From Opitutales bacterium (GTDB lineage Bacteria > Verrucomicrobiota > Verrucomicrobiia > Opitutales > UBA953), in NCBI GenBank assembly GCA_024697185.1, contig JAILGB010000011.1, positions 62,001 to 126,000 of the forward strand: 64,000 nucleotides of DNA, in the 5' to 3' direction. Shown here piece after piece: positions 50,891 to 60,663 of this stretch. Positions within the stretch are counted from its first letter, which is position 1. Each line of letters starts with the position of its first letter. The notes beneath the pieces were generated by a model. The model ran no database searches and was not told the origin of the DNA. It saw only the letters and a program-made list of their open reading frames with translations. The translations under genes and the position numbers were made by a program.

Positions 50891-53818
50891 TTATTGAGCC
50901 ACCTTAACATTTTCCTCACTGACAATCTCAGCATCGTAATCACGATATGTCGGTCCGGAGGAAATGAAGAGTGTCGGATTCGAATAAGTCGCACCGCGTT
51001 GAACACCCTTGAAGTTGCCTTCCTCTGTTCCTCCGCCACGAGCGATCAGATTCGCCGTAACAAAGATGAGCAAGTTCTTCTTGGTGACAGACTTTCCTGT
51101 CGAACGGAAAGCAGATCCGATAAGCGGGAGATCACCCAAAATCGGCACCTTGTCATTAACCGTGCGGATTTCTTCGCGAGTCAAACCACCGATAACAATC
51201 GTTCCGCCGTCAAAGACTTCGACTGTCGTCTCGACTTCGCGCAAATTGAAGACCGGCTGGAAGAAGCCTGCAGGCGTTGTGACAACAGTTCCCGAAGCAA
51301 TCGCGACTGCTGTTCCGCCGTATTCGACAAAACCTTCAAACTCCTTAATCGAAGCGTTCAAACCGGAGAAGGTGATGGAACCTTCTTCCTTATTGACGGA
51401 AGGCTGGACACGAAGTTGAATACCCACTTCCGTCGCATCTTCGTCAAACTGTGGCGTTCCGGGAGTAATACCAACAGAAGATGAGCCCGAAGAGTTGTTA
51501 TTATTGTTGTTATTGTTGTAACCGTTGCTCGACGAAACCTGGATTTGCATATCGTCGTAGGACTGTGGCCAGCGCAACAATTGAACAATCTTGATGTTCG
51601 CCTCTTGCTCGGACTGGACAGTCAACGACGGAGCAGCCATGATGTCCGTACCGGACTTGGAGTCAAGAGCGTTGAGAACCATCCGGAGATCATAATCGCC
51701 GATTGTCCCAATCACACCCGAGAAGGTCGGCAACGCATCCGAACCGTAGTAAGGATTCAGCGGAGGTTGACGCGGAACTTGCGGCGGCTTTTGAGAAACG
51801 ACCTTCTTCAAGCCTTCCGTTGTTGCGGTGATGTCACCATCGTCATTGGTGTAAACTTGATCAGGGCCTTCAATCGTCGTCACCGAATTTTCAGCGACAG
51901 AATAATGCGCACCGGTAATCGTGCGATTGTTGGTCGCAGAACGGACGAACATATTTTCGCCCTCTCCGCGCGTCGCCTGCCAGTTCATCACAACCTGATT
52001 GAGTGCGTCACTGTTGACCTCGATAAATTTGGCTTCGATATTGACCTGCTTTGTTTCTGCGGAGTTCAAACTCTTGAGAACATTTTTAATACGGTCCATG
52101 TTCTTGGAGTCGGTTGTAACGAGCAGCAAGTTTCCGGAAGAATCATAAACGAGGGAGCGGCCGCCTTCCCAAGAAACACCGGCGCGAGCAAGGAAGCTCT
52201 TGATTGCCGCATCTTCAGATCCGCCGGCACTCTCGTCCGAGCCGCCGCCAAAAGCGGAACCACCGTCATCGTCGCCTCCAGCCTTGCGCCCGACCATTCG
52301 AGCGACGACTTTAGGTTGGACGGTAAATTCTTCGTTTTCAAAACCTTCATTTGAAAGATTGGGTGTCACTTGGACAACGCCGTCTTTCACTTGATAAGAA
52401 CATCCGATCTGACGCAAAACGAGGTCGAGCACCTTGTCGAGCGAAGTGGCGCTCATCGTAATGGAAATCGGCTCTTTCGCCTTCTTTTGCTCCGGATCAA
52501 TCAAAACGATGTCAACGCCCTTTCCTACTTCATCGTAGGTTTGAGACAATTCGCTCAATGTTTCAAGCGCGCGCTGCAAAGGAGCATCCTTCAAAGATAC
52601 CGGCACTTTGATGCGCTTCATGCGCGCTACGAGCGGATCTTGCTCTTCCGCCTCTTCTTTTGCTGTCGAAACGGCGGTAAAAACTTGAGCCATGCGCCAT
52701 TTTTCGTCAATGTCGCCCAGCATCACTTCACGAGTCAATTCGCGGTTATAAGCGCCCGAGTTCGCCAAAATTTTACGAATTTTAATTTGCATCGCCTTCG
52801 CTTCCGCATTATCGGGCAAATAGAGCAATGCTTGCGAATAGCTGTCTAACGCACCGTGATAGTCGCCATACATATATTGGGCTTTTGCGCGATGCAACGC
52901 TTCCATACCATTTGCCTCCGCACGAATGAACGCGGGATTGATTGTCGCAGGATTTTGTGCATCCGCCGTCTGGCGCCACTCGTCATAAAAGGCTTTCAAA
53001 CGAACATAAATACGATGCTTCGGTCCCAAAAGATCTTCCACGTATTTGAGATAAGTCAACGCTTCGTTTGCGGAACGATTATCCACCATCTGGAAGAAAT
53101 AAGCCGTATAAACTAATGCGCGCTCCTCGTCAATTTCCTTGGAAAGCTCAGCGCATGATGTTACATTCGGCAAAATCTTTTTCGCTTCGTTGAGCGATTG
53201 GATTGCGTCCGCCAAATAACCGCCCGAACGTTCTTCACGCCCCTTTTCCAACGCACGACGAGCTTTGACAACGCCCTCTCGAATATCGCGACGGGCCTGG
53301 TCTGTCATTTCTTCCGTCGTCACGCTATGTTGTCCCGCCAAGGCGTCGTGACGAATTGCATTGATGCGGTCAAAATAAGGTGCAGACGCCGGCGTGTTCG
53401 ACAAAGCCGATTCCACTTCATCCAAAAGTCGAAGCGCGCGATTGACATTGCCAAGCGCGATCAATTCTTCCGCCTCCGCCAACGCTGTTGCCGCTTCTGC
53501 ATAAAGAGCCTGACGCTCGTTGACAATCTTCTCAAAATCTGTCGACGAGTCCGTCACTGTTGCAGGAGTGGACTCCGCTGTCGCAATGGCCGCCGCTCCT
53601 TTTTCCGACTCCACCAAACGGACCTTCGCTTGTTCGTTTGTAGGATCAAGTTCCAAATAGGCACGATATTTTTCAACCGCCGTCGTATAGTCTTTTTGGG
53701 AATATGCAGACTCTGCCTCAAGATAAAGTGCTGCTGCCTCATCATCGTCCGCCATCGCACCCGGGACAAGCGCAATCGCTGCAGAAGTAAGCAAAAATGA
53801 AGAAACTATTTTATTCAT
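50891..53818 (-). CDS. type IV pilus secretin-like outer-membrane protein (Amuc_1098-like)
   Basis: 975 aa, signal peptide, TPR-like repeats, secretin core (INIEAKFIEV..., VEVFDGGTIVIGGLTREEIRTVNDKVPILGDLPLIGSAFRS). Confidence 0.9.
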   Translation of the reverse strand: MNKIVSSFLLTSAAIALVPGAMADDDEAAALYLEAESAYSQKDYTTAVEKYRAYLELDPTNEQAKVRLVESEKGAAAIATAESTPATVTDSSTDFEKIVNERQALYAEAATALAEAEELIALGNVNRALRLLDEVESALSNTPASAPYFDRINAIRHDALAGQHSVTTEEMTDQARRDIREGVVKARRALEKGREERSGGYLADAIQSLNEAKKILPNVTSCAELSKEIDEERALVYTAYFFQMVDNRSANEALTYLKYVEDLLGPKHRIYVRLKAFYDEWRQTADAQNPATINPAFIRAEANGMEALHRAKAQYMYGDYHGALDSYSQALLYLPDNAEAKAMQIKIRKILANSGAYNRELTREVMLGDIDEKWRMAQVFTAVSTAKEEAEEQDPLVARMKRIKVPVSLKDAPLQRALETLSELSQTYDEVGKGVDIVLIDPEQKKAKEPISITMSATSLDKVLDLVLRQIGCSYQVKDGVVQVTPNLSNEGFENEEFTVQPKVVARMVGRKAGGDDDGGSAFGGGSDESAGGSEDAAIKSFLARAGVSWEGGRSLVYDSSGNLLLVTTDSKNMDRIKNVLKSLNSAETKQVNIEAKFIEVNSDALNQVVMNWQATRGEGENMFVRSATNNRTITGAHYSVAENSVTTIEGPDQVYTNDDGDITATTEGLKKVVSQKPPQVPRQPPLNPYYGSDALPTFSGVIGTIGDYDLRMVLNALDSKSGTDIMAAPSLTVQSEQEANIKIVQLLRWPQSYDDMQIQVSSSNGYNNNNNNNNSSGSSSVGITPGTPQFDEDATEVGIQLRVQPSVNKEEGSITFSGLNASIKEFEGFVEYGGTAVAIASGTVVTTPAGFFQPVFNLREVETTVEVFDGGTIVIGGLTREEIRTVNDKVPILGDLPLIGSAFRSTGKSVTKKNLLIFVTANLIARGGGTEEGNFKGVQRGATYSNPTLFISSGPTYRDYDAEIVSEENVKVAQ

Positions 53819-53855
53819 TCGTATCTAGAATTAGGGTTATTAAGAGGGGTAAAAA

Positions 53856-54890
53856 TTATTTGGAAATATCAAGAATCACTACACGAGACTTCTTTGGCTT
53901 TTCACCATTTGAAGCTTTCGGTTGTGTTACTATTGTAACCTGTTCTGCCGCCGTGTCAAGCATTTTGACTTCATGACTGCCCGTTTCGGTTGAAAACTTC
54001 AACTCTTTTCCGACAAAACTCCACGAGGCGCTCGGGCTTTCACGTTCGTAAAGAGTATAATCCGGGAGCTCAGCTCCGGGAGCCTCAACAGAAACGATCT
54101 TCCACTGTTTGGGCGAATGTTCGTCTTGAAGCACCACTTCGACAATGTTGTTGCGGCGATAAAAATTTTCCACAGCCGTCAACGGAGCGCCACCCGTCGT
54201 GTCATCGAACAGCTCGACCATATAACGGGTCACAAGGGCGCCGTCGCCGGACCCGTCATCACCCTTGGCGATTTTGAGGCTTTTGAATTTTGCATTGAGC
54301 CCTGTCACGGGAACGGGATTTTTTACCGACAACGTATAAACCACACGTTTGCCGTCGCCTTCTCCAATCTCTTCCTTCTGCATCTTGACACCGGGAATTG
54401 CAACAAAATTAACCGTTCCCGTCATTCCGTCCGCATCTTGAAGTTTCAACAGGATCTCAAAAACCTTCTTCTTATCAACGATTCGCGTTTTTGGCGGGAA
54501 CTCCGAGTTGCATGATTGGACTTTCACACGAGAAAGCGGGCTTTCAATCGATTTCAACTCAAGCCCCAAGATTTCCTGAACGACTTTCTTCGGCAATTCT
54601 TTTGCAATATATTGTTTTTCTCCCGTAAGCCATGTTGTTTCCGGAGATGTAAACAAATCATAATTCCATCCGGACTCCGGATCGAGTTTCGCAGGTTCCC
54701 AAAGATCGATTTGCTTGTTCGGTTTTTTAGAGTCGTCCCACACGGCAAAATCCAAACCGCGTTCCTTTTGGGCTTTAAATTTTGCTTTGGGAGCTCCGGA
54801 ACTCAGGGAATACGCAACACATATCCCCAAGATCACCGCTCCTGCAAGAAAGATAATTTTATCCAAATATTTCATAACTAAAATCTCCAA
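53856..54890 (-). CDS. pilus-locus protein (Amuc_1099-like, PilP position)
   Basis: 344 aa, N-terminal signal anchor; assigned from operon position. Confidence 0.65.
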   Translation of the reverse strand: MEILVMKYLDKIIFLAGAVILGICVAYSLSSGAPKAKFKAQKERGLDFAVWDDSKKPNKQIDLWEPAKLDPESGWNYDLFTSPETTWLTGEKQYIAKELPKKVVQEILGLELKSIESPLSRVKVQSCNSEFPPKTRIVDKKKVFEILLKLQDADGMTGTVNFVAIPGVKMQKEEIGEGDGKRVVYTLSVKNPVPVTGLNAKFKSLKIAKGDDGSGDGALVTRYMVELFDDTTGGAPLTAVENFYRRNNIVEVVLQDEHSPKQWKIVSVEAPGAELPDYTLYERESPSASWSFVGKELKFSTETGSHEVKMLDTAAEQVTIVTQPKASNGEKPKKSRVVILDISK

Positions 54891-54893
54891 TTA

Positions 54894-56036
54894 CTATTCT
54901 GCCGCACCTTCTTCTTTTTCGGCAATCTCCATCTTCGCGTTCATCTCTTCAAAAGTGAAGGCTGAAAAATATTCCATGGTAATCACAAAATCGCTCGGAG
55001 CTTCTTCAACGACAAGTTTTTTGGCAGGTGCGCGCGGTGCACTTGCACTGGGAGCAGCGGGAGCACCGCCAAAAAATCCGAAATCGAGTCCCCCGTCTGC
55101 AGGAGCCGACACATTGCGATCATCCTGTTTTTGCCTCGGGAACACATTTTCAGAAGCGGGAACGACTTTGATGTCGGCAATATAAATCGAATACTTTCTG
55201 AGTTCGTTGACCAAATCGCGAATAACACCGGTGTCGGTCGCCACTCGAAACTGGACTGCGAACGCCCAGGAATACTTATCCCGACAAAATGTGCGGATTT
55301 CGTTTGTTTTGCCCGAGCTGTCTTCAAGTTCGACAAGACCGACTTCTCCACCATTTTTTTTAACCTTGAGCGTCATTTCGTCCTTCGCCATATTGCGTTT
55401 CTGTTCGTTCGGGAATTCGCTCGCCTGACGAGTTACAGAAATAAGTTTTGTCCAAACAGCCTTGTCCGGCTCCAGGACATTGGCGGCGCGCAACATTTTT
55501 GTGCGCTCTTCCGTGCTGCGTGCTAAGATCTCCACGACTTTTGAAACAACCTCATATTGGCAACACAAAACCCCCAACTTGTCTTGCGGGGCCTTATCAC
55601 CATTTTTGAGATAACGCGAAAAACCGAAAAATCTAGAATCGCCCGTCAATTGAACACCGGCCTTCTGACAACGCTCCGCCAGTCTTTGGCTCTGGTCTTG
55701 AAGCATTGAATTAAAAGCCGTCGGATCAGCCGGGCCTCCCGGCTTGCTGTCAAAACGATAGGGCGCCGTCAAAATTTTAAAACGCTCGAAAGACGCCGCG
55801 AAAGATGCCTTTTGAAGCGCCTCGCCCGCCTCGATATTTTCTTGGGAGAGCGAAAGTTCTTCGCCCTGGTTCACCAAATCTCTATATTGGCGATCCACCC
55901 GATTAAATTTCGTTTCTTTCCCGCTGATATCGCCCATTTTGAAAACGATCATCGCGATTCCTGCGAGCATGACCACCGCGCAGACCGACATCGCTGCGGC
56001 AAGCACGATCAGCAATGGTTTTTTATTTGCAGCCAT
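54894..56036 (-). CDS. Amuc_1100-like pilus-associated protein (PilO position)
   Basis: N-terminal TM; PTAFNSMLQDQSQRLAERCQKAGVQLTGDSRFFGFSRY resembles the recalled Amuc_1100 segment PTAFQNELKTFRDSLISSCKKKNILITDTSSWLGFQVY. Confidence 0.75.
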   Translation of the reverse strand: MAANKKPLLIVLAAAMSVCAVVMLAGIAMIVFKMGDISGKETKFNRVDRQYRDLVNQGEELSLSQENIEAGEALQKASFAASFERFKILTAPYRFDSKPGGPADPTAFNSMLQDQSQRLAERCQKAGVQLTGDSRFFGFSRYLKNGDKAPQDKLGVLCCQYEVVSKVVEILARSTEERTKMLRAANVLEPDKAVWTKLISVTRQASEFPNEQKRNMAKDEMTLKVKKNGGEVGLVELEDSSGKTNEIRTFCRDKYSWAFAVQFRVATDTGVIRDLVNELRKYSIYIADIKVVPASENVFPRQKQDDRNVSAPADGGLDFGFFGGAPAAPSASAPRAPAKKLVVEEAPSDFVITMEYFSAFTFEEMNAKMEIAEKEEGAAE

Positions 56037-56038
56037 AA

Positions 56039-57808
56039 TTAAATTCCCTCCTTGTCTTTAAGACGGATTGTAAATGTTATTGTCGGAAGATTCGCAGGAT
56101 TCAAATTCGCCGAATCTGAAATACCTCCCGGCTCGGCAGAATGCATATTGCGAGCCAGTACCTCCCGAAGCATTTTCAAGCGAGCATTGAAGATTTTTGC
56201 ATTATGGCTCGGATTCATCCCGTCGATTTCCGGGATTAACAGCTTGAAAGTCACGATCAAGTCGCTATTGACTTTTGCGGGAACGGCTGGTTTGTCTCCG
56301 TCCGCATCCTTGGCGGGAACATAGTTCCGTTTGACCTCCATGCTCTCGATCCAAATATGCCTGTCACTCGCGGGGACAAGTTCACCGTCTGTAGTCTTCG
56401 ATGCCAAAGACGCCAACTCCAATTGCGTTTTTTGCAATTCTTCAAGGACTTCGTTCCAGTTGTAGCGATTGTCTAAAATCCTATCGACCGACACCACATA
56501 ATCATTACAGGCATCAATACCTTTTTGCAGATTTTGAACACGAATCTTACGCTCGTTCAAACTGTTGATCGCCTTCTGTTGCTCTTGAATATCCTTTACC
56601 ATCGCAACAGCCTGTTCCTCGGCTTTCATAAAAACAAGCCATGGTGCCACAGCAATCATCATGCCGCCCAATACATACCAGGGAATTTGTTTTTTGAACG
56701 CAGCGATTTTCACCAACTCCTGCGGGAACAAATTTACAGTCGGGATTTCGGGAACGACCAAAATCGCCGCAGCGCCGATTGCCTCCTGAAGCTGTGCGCT
56801 ATTCTCCTTTATTTCCCCTTCCGGAATATAGGGGGCGATTTCCACATAATCCGTAACAGAAAGGCGTTCGACCGGAACTTTTTGAAGGGTCGAAAGCGAT
56901 TGGAAAAATCCGGGAGCCAAACGACCGCGCCCCGATGCGAGAATCCGCGTAGGCTTATCGCCGCGCTTGCGCAAAACGACCAATCGAAGAGTAATCTCCT
57001 TGCTCAGACGGCGCACAAACTTATCACATGCCGCCGCCACAACACCCCCGACATCCGTTGCAGGGAAGGCACCCGTTTCGTTGTAAACGGAAAAAACCTC
57101 CAATTTAAGCCGCTCCGCCTTTTCAAAATCAATACCTTGCGCCTCTGCAATCGTCTGGGTTACAAAGTTGCCGCCGACATTTATATTGTTGACGCTGTAT
57201 CCTGTCGGACTGACATAAGTCAAATTGCTTGTTTTTGCTCCTACATTGAGCACCAATACCGTTTCATTGAGCGTCCCGTTCAATCTTTCCAGATAACGAT
57301 ACGCCTGAATATCGAGAATCGTGTTCGGCTGAATGTGTGTCGGCTTCAAACCCGCGAGGCGCGCCTGCTCGATCAAACGATTAGCTTTTTCAAGCTTCAT
57401 CGCGAAGAAAATCAACTCTTCCTCGATTTCATCCCTATTGACGCTTTGCGCGTCCCAGACTAATTCGTCAAGCGGGATTAGGCGCTGGAACTGCGCTGCG
57501 GCCTCTTCCGCATAAATTTTGCGCCGGCGCGATTCATCCGTCACCGTCGCGATTCTTGCTTCCTTGGTAATCAAAAACTGACCGGGAACGACGAGCGCGA
57601 CATTGCCCTCGGACTTGATCTGTTTAGCGATCACCCGCATCGCGCGAGCAATCTCCGACTCCCATGAGTTCTCATCCGAATAGTCATAAGACAGGGGCTC
57701 GGTTATAAACTGCTCAAGATACAACGCACCGTTTTTCTCGGAAAAAACCGATCCCGTCACATGCGTCGTGCCGCAATTGATAATTGTTTTCGCACTAACT
57801 TTTGCCAT
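56039..57808 (-). CDS. PilM-like ATPase fused to PilN-like TM/coiled-coil domain (Amuc_1101-like)
   Basis: Actin-like PilM N-terminus (NVGAKTSNLTYV, VNNINVGGNFVTQTIAEAQGIDFEKAE), then TM WYVLGGMMIAVAPWLVF and coiled coil. Confidence 0.8.
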   Translation of the reverse strand: MAKVSAKTIINCGTTHVTGSVFSEKNGALYLEQFITEPLSYDYSDENSWESEIARAMRVIAKQIKSEGNVALVVPGQFLITKEARIATVTDESRRRKIYAEEAAAQFQRLIPLDELVWDAQSVNRDEIEEELIFFAMKLEKANRLIEQARLAGLKPTHIQPNTILDIQAYRYLERLNGTLNETVLVLNVGAKTSNLTYVSPTGYSVNNINVGGNFVTQTIAEAQGIDFEKAERLKLEVFSVYNETGAFPATDVGGVVAAACDKFVRRLSKEITLRLVVLRKRGDKPTRILASGRGRLAPGFFQSLSTLQKVPVERLSVTDYVEIAPYIPEGEIKENSAQLQEAIGAAAILVVPEIPTVNLFPQELVKIAAFKKQIPWYVLGGMMIAVAPWLVFMKAEEQAVAMVKDIQEQQKAINSLNERKIRVQNLQKGIDACNDYVVSVDRILDNRYNWNEVLEELQKTQLELASLASKTTDGELVPASDRHIWIESMEVKRNYVPAKDADGDKPAVPAKVNSDLIVTFKLLIPEIDGMNPSHNAKIFNARLKMLREVLARNMHSAEPGGISDSANLNPANLPTITFTIRLKDKEGI

Positions 57809-57859
57809 GGTTAAAATTATTTTTTATTTTTTTTGCCCGCTCACAGCGGGAACGCAAAT

Positions 57860-58624
57860 CTATTGTTGCTCAATTTCCGAACGGACAACCGAAGGTGTGT
57901 TTTTCAACGGCAACGCGCCCGGCACCATATAATAAGGCAAGAGCAAGCCTCGCGTCTCCGGTGCGCCAGGATCGGCGATCTCGTCGGTAAGGATTTCAAA
58001 ATCGGAAAGTTTGGAAATCTTTTTTGCCGTCGCTCCGCCGTCAAGGAAACCTTGACGAAGCTTGCCGTCCTTGTCAAACGCCCCGATCGCAAGATCGCCA
58101 TAGGAGAATTCAACATAGGCAAACTCCGGTTTTGCCTGTCCCGACATATGCTCTTTATCCCGCTTCAAAATTTCACCGGGAATAAAAAATTGAATCGCAT
58201 TTTTGCTTCCGGAAACCTCAACCGCGGCAAAGGTTACCGTCGCCCGATAAGTCGTGTAGTCGGCGCTTTTCACATCGCCCTGCTCCTTTTTTGCCGCGGC
58301 GACAGCCTCTTTGCCCTTGCTGCCGCGAGCCTTGGTCGCCGACATTGACGCCGCCGATTTTTTGTAAACCAATGTCAATGTGCATTTCAAATTTGTCAAC
58401 CATGATCCCGCCTGAAAATCCGCATTGGGCAACGCCGCGAACTCAACCGTCGTGCAACCCCATTTATACTGGGGATTAAAACCGGTCGGCGTTCCCGTCG
58501 ACCACTTCATGTTCACCTGCCCGATATTGGGGATCTTTTCTTTTCCCTCTTCTTGAGAAAAAGCGAAGGCAGTTCCCGCCAGCAAAATTGCCACGGCCGT
58601 AAGGGTGCAAATTATTTTCTTCAT
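57860..58624 (-). CDS. exported pilus-locus protein (Amuc_1102-like)
   Basis: 254 aa with signal peptide, first gene of the locus; assigned from order. Confidence 0.6.
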   Translation of the reverse strand: MKKIICTLTAVAILLAGTAFAFSQEEGKEKIPNIGQVNMKWSTGTPTGFNPQYKWGCTTVEFAALPNADFQAGSWLTNLKCTLTLVYKKSAASMSATKARGSKGKEAVAAAKKEQGDVKSADYTTYRATVTFAAVEVSGSKNAIQFFIPGEILKRDKEHMSGQAKPEFAYVEFSYGDLAIGAFDKDGKLRQGFLDGGATAKKISKLSDFEILTDEIADPGAPETRGLLLPYYMVPGALPLKNTPSVVRSEIEQQ

Positions 58625-58716
58625 ATTTTTAATCTGTAGGGGTTATCTCTCTTTATTACAACCTTTTCGCGTTCCCGCCGCAACAGAAAAAATACACATC
58701 TTCAAGCTCAAATCGC

Positions 58717-59688
58717 TCACCAAATCGTCTTCGCCCGATATGACTCGATTTCGCTTTGGATCTGATCTGAAAACTTTGCAAAAAAATCTATCCCCGTCGC
58801 CGCTTCGATTTCATCGATCGTCGCAATATACCGCGCAGGATCCTTATCGAGATTCTTACTGTTGGGAACTATAAACGAGAGTGTCCGCATCTTGTCTCCG
58901 TCAAGATCCGCCAAAATCAAAAAACACGCTTCGGGAACAGCGACACCGCTACCATTTTTAAAACGTTCGATCTTATCGCCGTAAACCGGCCCGCAAATCA
59001 CATAAACCCTCCCGTAACGCCGCGTATAGCGATGCAAGACACGCTGCTCCAAATTTTTCCAAAGCCCCGCATTCATCTCGTGATATTGCGGCACGATATT
59101 GGACATCAAAAATGTAGAGAGCTGCGCCTTTTCGCCATAACACGCGCCTATAGCCTGATTGGGAGCCATATGCCCCCGATCAAAACCCGTTCCAGTATAA
59201 TCGTCATGAGAAATTCGGGAACGGGTTCTTGAGTCCTCCAAAAATTTTCCGGGGCGCGCGACCGTTTCAAACTTTTCGGGATAAGTCAACGCATAGGCGC
59301 ACCATGCCGGATTCTTTTTGTCCTCGTCATAAGAAATCAAATACGCGTCATTTTTTATAAAATGCGCCCGCTCAAACACCGGAACACCGCCCAAAACAAA
59401 ACCTTCCTCCGAGACCTGTCCGACATCGACAGAAAGCCCATACACATAAGGGATTTTGTCCGCAACCTGGTCGAGGACAAAAACAAGTTCCGGATTGGCA
59501 AACCGGCTTTCGCGCACAAAATCAATCAGGGCAACAAGATTTTTTTCCACAAAATCCTTCGTTTCCCGATCCCCAAAAAAATGAATCGGCCAAATCATCG
59601 CCAATACAAACGCCGTTCCCGCAAAAGACCAGAACAAACGCTTGATTGAAAATTTTTTTAAATTATATTTACGACGCCTTCTTGACAT
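58717..59688 (-). CDS. membrane-anchored DNA/RNA non-specific endonuclease (NUC1, DRGH motif)
   Basis: TM LFWSFAGTAFVLAMIWPIHFF; catalytic GTGFDRGHMAPNQAIGA and NIVPQYHEMNAGLWKNLEQ. Confidence 0.9.
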   Translation of the reverse strand: MSRRRRKYNLKKFSIKRLFWSFAGTAFVLAMIWPIHFFGDRETKDFVEKNLVALIDFVRESRFANPELVFVLDQVADKIPYVYGLSVDVGQVSEEGFVLGGVPVFERAHFIKNDAYLISYDEDKKNPAWCAYALTYPEKFETVARPGKFLEDSRTRSRISHDDYTGTGFDRGHMAPNQAIGACYGEKAQLSTFLMSNIVPQYHEMNAGLWKNLEQRVLHRYTRRYGRVYVICGPVYGDKIERFKNGSGVAVPEACFLILADLDGDKMRTLSFIVPNSKNLDKDPARYIATIDEIEAATGIDFFAKFSDQIQSEIESYRAKTIW

Positions 59689-59718
59689 TTTTTATCCTCC
59701 AAAAAAAAAAAAACAAAA

Positions 59719-59738
59719 CCCGCGAGCGAACTCGCGGG
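59719..59738 (-). terminator. tRNA-Asp terminator
   Basis: cccgcgagcgaactcgcggg followed on the minus strand by a long T-run. Confidence 0.85.
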
Positions 59739-59743
59739 TAAAG

Positions 59744-59820
59744 TGGCGGGATGGACGAGGCTCGAACTCGCGACCTCCTGCGTGACAGGCAGGCGCTCTA
59801 ACCAACTGAGCTACCACCCC
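59744..59820 (-). tRNA. tRNA-Asp(GTC)
   Basis: Minus strand GGGGTGGTAGCTCAGTTGGTTAGAGCGCCTGCCTGTCACGCAGGAGGTCGCGAGTTCGAGCCTCGTCCATCCCGCCA. Confidence 0.96.
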
Positions 59821-59883
59821 AAAGGGCAAACAAATTAATGTTTAAGATAATTAAACACTTTTTTTGCGACAATGTCAAGAATT

Positions 59884-60495
59884 TTATTGCGACAAAGCGG
59901 CGCGAATCAAAATTTCCGCCGTTGCTTCGCTTCCAGCCTTCGCCGCAGCCGCACGCACAGCCTTGTCGGCGACATTCGCCGCAAAGCCCAACGCGACCAA
60001 TGCCGCGATCGCATCCGCCTGCGCAGAAGACGAAGATGACGTTTCGGGAACGCCGTTTTTACCCAAAAGTGAAACTCCGGCGCTCGCGGGAACATCCATC
60101 TTGTCTTTCAGCTCCACAATCAAGCGTTCCGCTGTCTTTTTGCCAATTCCGGGTGTTTTTGAAATCGTCGCCAAGTCGCCAACGGCAATTGCCGTCTTCA
60201 GTTGCGGCAAATCAAAGCGCGACAAAAGTTTCAATGCCGTTCCCGGACCGATTCCGCTAACTTTTTCAACAATCAGTTTAAAAAATTCCCGCGTCTCGCG
60301 ATCCGCAAAACCATAAAGCGACTGGTCGTCCTCGCGAAAAATCTGACAGACGAAGAGCCGAACCTCTTCGCCAAGTTTTGGCAATTTTTCAGAGGTTGTA
60401 ATAGGAATATTCACTCCGTAACCGACACCCGCGCATTCAATAACACATTGAAACAACGCCGATTCGATCAATTTGCCGCGTAAAGAAACTATCAT
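59884..60495 (-). CDS. ruvA: Holliday junction branch migration protein RuvA
   Basis: 203 aa; [47 protein letters not shown]. Confidence 0.95.
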   Translation of the reverse strand: MIVSLRGKLIESALFQCVIECAGVGYGVNIPITTSEKLPKLGEEVRLFVCQIFREDDQSLYGFADRETREFFKLIVEKVSGIGPGTALKLLSRFDLPQLKTAIAVGDLATISKTPGIGKKTAERLIVELKDKMDVPASAGVSLLGKNGVPETSSSSSAQADAIAALVALGFAANVADKAVRAAAAKAGSEATAEILIRAALSQ

Positions 60496-60511
60496 TGCCG
60501 TTTTTTCTTAC

Positions 60512-60589
<78 letters not shown>

Positions 60590-60611
60590 ACAGTATTTTT
60601 CTATTATAAGA

Positions 60612-60652
60612 CGTTCCCGCGAAAAAGTCGAGAAAGTTTTTTCGCGGGAACG
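60612..60652 (-). terminator. hairpin downstream of clpB, perfect inverted pair of the 9-mer
   Basis: cgttcccgcgaaaaa...ttttttcgcgggaacg; weak minus-strand T-run. Confidence 0.6.
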
Positions 60653-60663
60653 ATTTTCTTTTT

